The position numbers and the translations under genes were made by a program. A DNA stretch of 64,000 nt from an uncultured Porphyromonadaceae bacterium (GTDB lineage Bacteria; Bacteroidota; Bacteroidia; Bacteroidales; Muribaculaceae). The notes beneath the pieces were generated by a model that was not told where the DNA came from, made no database searches, and saw only the letters and a list, made by a program, of their open reading frames with translations. Shown one piece after another: positions 63,940 through 64,000 of the stretch; within the stretch, counting starts at the first letter, position 1; each line of letters starts with the position of its first letter. Location: the NCBI GenBank assembly GCA_900540205.1, contig UQER01000013.1:14795-78794 (forward strand). Direction: 5' to 3'.

Positions 63940-63962
63940 ATTTTATTGGTGATCCGCCTGGG
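63924..63962. repeat. attR of the integrative element
   Basis: Direct repeat of 44078-44116 (one mismatch in 39 bp, 22 bp identical at 63941-63962). It includes the CCA end, acceptor 3' strand and start of the T arm of tRNA-Lys, so integration keeps the tRNA intact. Confidence 0.85.
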
Positions 63963-64000
63963 GCTCGAACCCAGGACCCCAACATTAAAAGTGTTGTGCT
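63947..64000 (-). tRNA. tRNA-Lys (anticodon TTT), 3' part, cut by window edge
   Basis: On the minus strand the sequence reads anticodon stem CAACA, loop CTTTTAA, stem TGTTG, then a variable loop and the T arm CTGGG-TTCGAGC-CCCAG. Acceptor strand GCGGATC, discriminator A and an encoded CCA follow. The anticodon TTT assigns lysine. The 5' half lies beyond the window. It is the integration target of the element to its left. Confidence 0.92.

Noticed and set aside
44335..63962. Self-transmissible conjugative element
   Set aside because: A relaxase is present, but no tra/VirB-type mating-pair genes or VirD4-like coupling ATPase were found, so the element can only be mobilizable.

Overview
The window reads as chromosome of a gut Bacteroidales bacterium, most likely Muribaculaceae or a close relative. 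The reasons are SusC/SusD pairs, Mfa/FimA-type lipoprotein fimbriae, many lipoproteins with an early Cys, Bacteroidetes-type promoters (TTTG, about 20 bases, TAnnTTTG) and a fairly GC-rich backbone. The family assignment is an inference; no rRNA is present.

Layout. (1) 1-2923: the tail of a LamG-like protein and a GH127 beta-L-arabinofuranosidase, closed by a strong terminator. (2) 3308-14791: a fimbrial operon: DUF3575 protein, DUF3868/OmpA-like protein, major fimbrillin, Mfa2/FimB-type anchor, accessory fimbrillin, very large DUF4906-type tip candidate with an EF-hand, and a DUF5106/thioredoxin-like lipoprotein. A promoter with a leader of about 450 nt precedes it. (3) 14995-20272: GH97 glucosidase, nicotinate phosphoribosyltransferase and a convergent polytopic membrane protein. 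(4) 20740-40839: a polysaccharide utilization locus with ECF sigma factor, FecR anti-sigma, SusC carrying an STN signalling domain, SusD, a triplicated surface glycan-binding lipoprotein, and GH43-like, GH3, GH30, GH43, carbohydrate-binding and GH36 proteins. The sigma/FecR/STN trio suggests induction by trans-envelope signalling. The GH30 looks more like the beta-1,6-galactanase branch than the glucosylceramidase branch, so an arabinogalactan-type glycan is a plausible target.

(5) 41353-63962: accessory DNA stacked at the 3' end of a tRNA-Lys(TTT) gene that runs off the right edge on the minus strand. Three copies of the tRNA 3' end (41353, 44101, 63947) divide it in two. The left 2.7 kb segment holds an AAA ATPase (DUF4143 type) and a SIR2-like gene broken by one in-frame TGA. 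The right segment of about 19.8 kb is an integrative mobilizable element: tyrosine integrase, AlbA/RecG-like regulator, HTH protein, primase-helicase and MobV relaxase. Its cargo looks like defense: a PLD-nuclease/SNF2-helicase fusion, an Eco57I-type adenine methyltransferase, a small two-TM protein, a 212-aa protein, a translationally coupled pair ending in an Mrr-like PD-(D/E)XK protein, a membrane coiled-coil protein and a RhuM-family protein.

The best candidate for an undescribed system is 51314-62792. Base composition suggests a conserved core (helicase, N-terminal half of the methylase, 212-aa protein) with AT-rich exchangeable modules: the methylase recognition half with its neighbouring membrane protein, and the nuclease cassette. 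Mobile small repeats also occur: a family of self-complementary hairpins (three copies) and a 186-bp MITE-like element.
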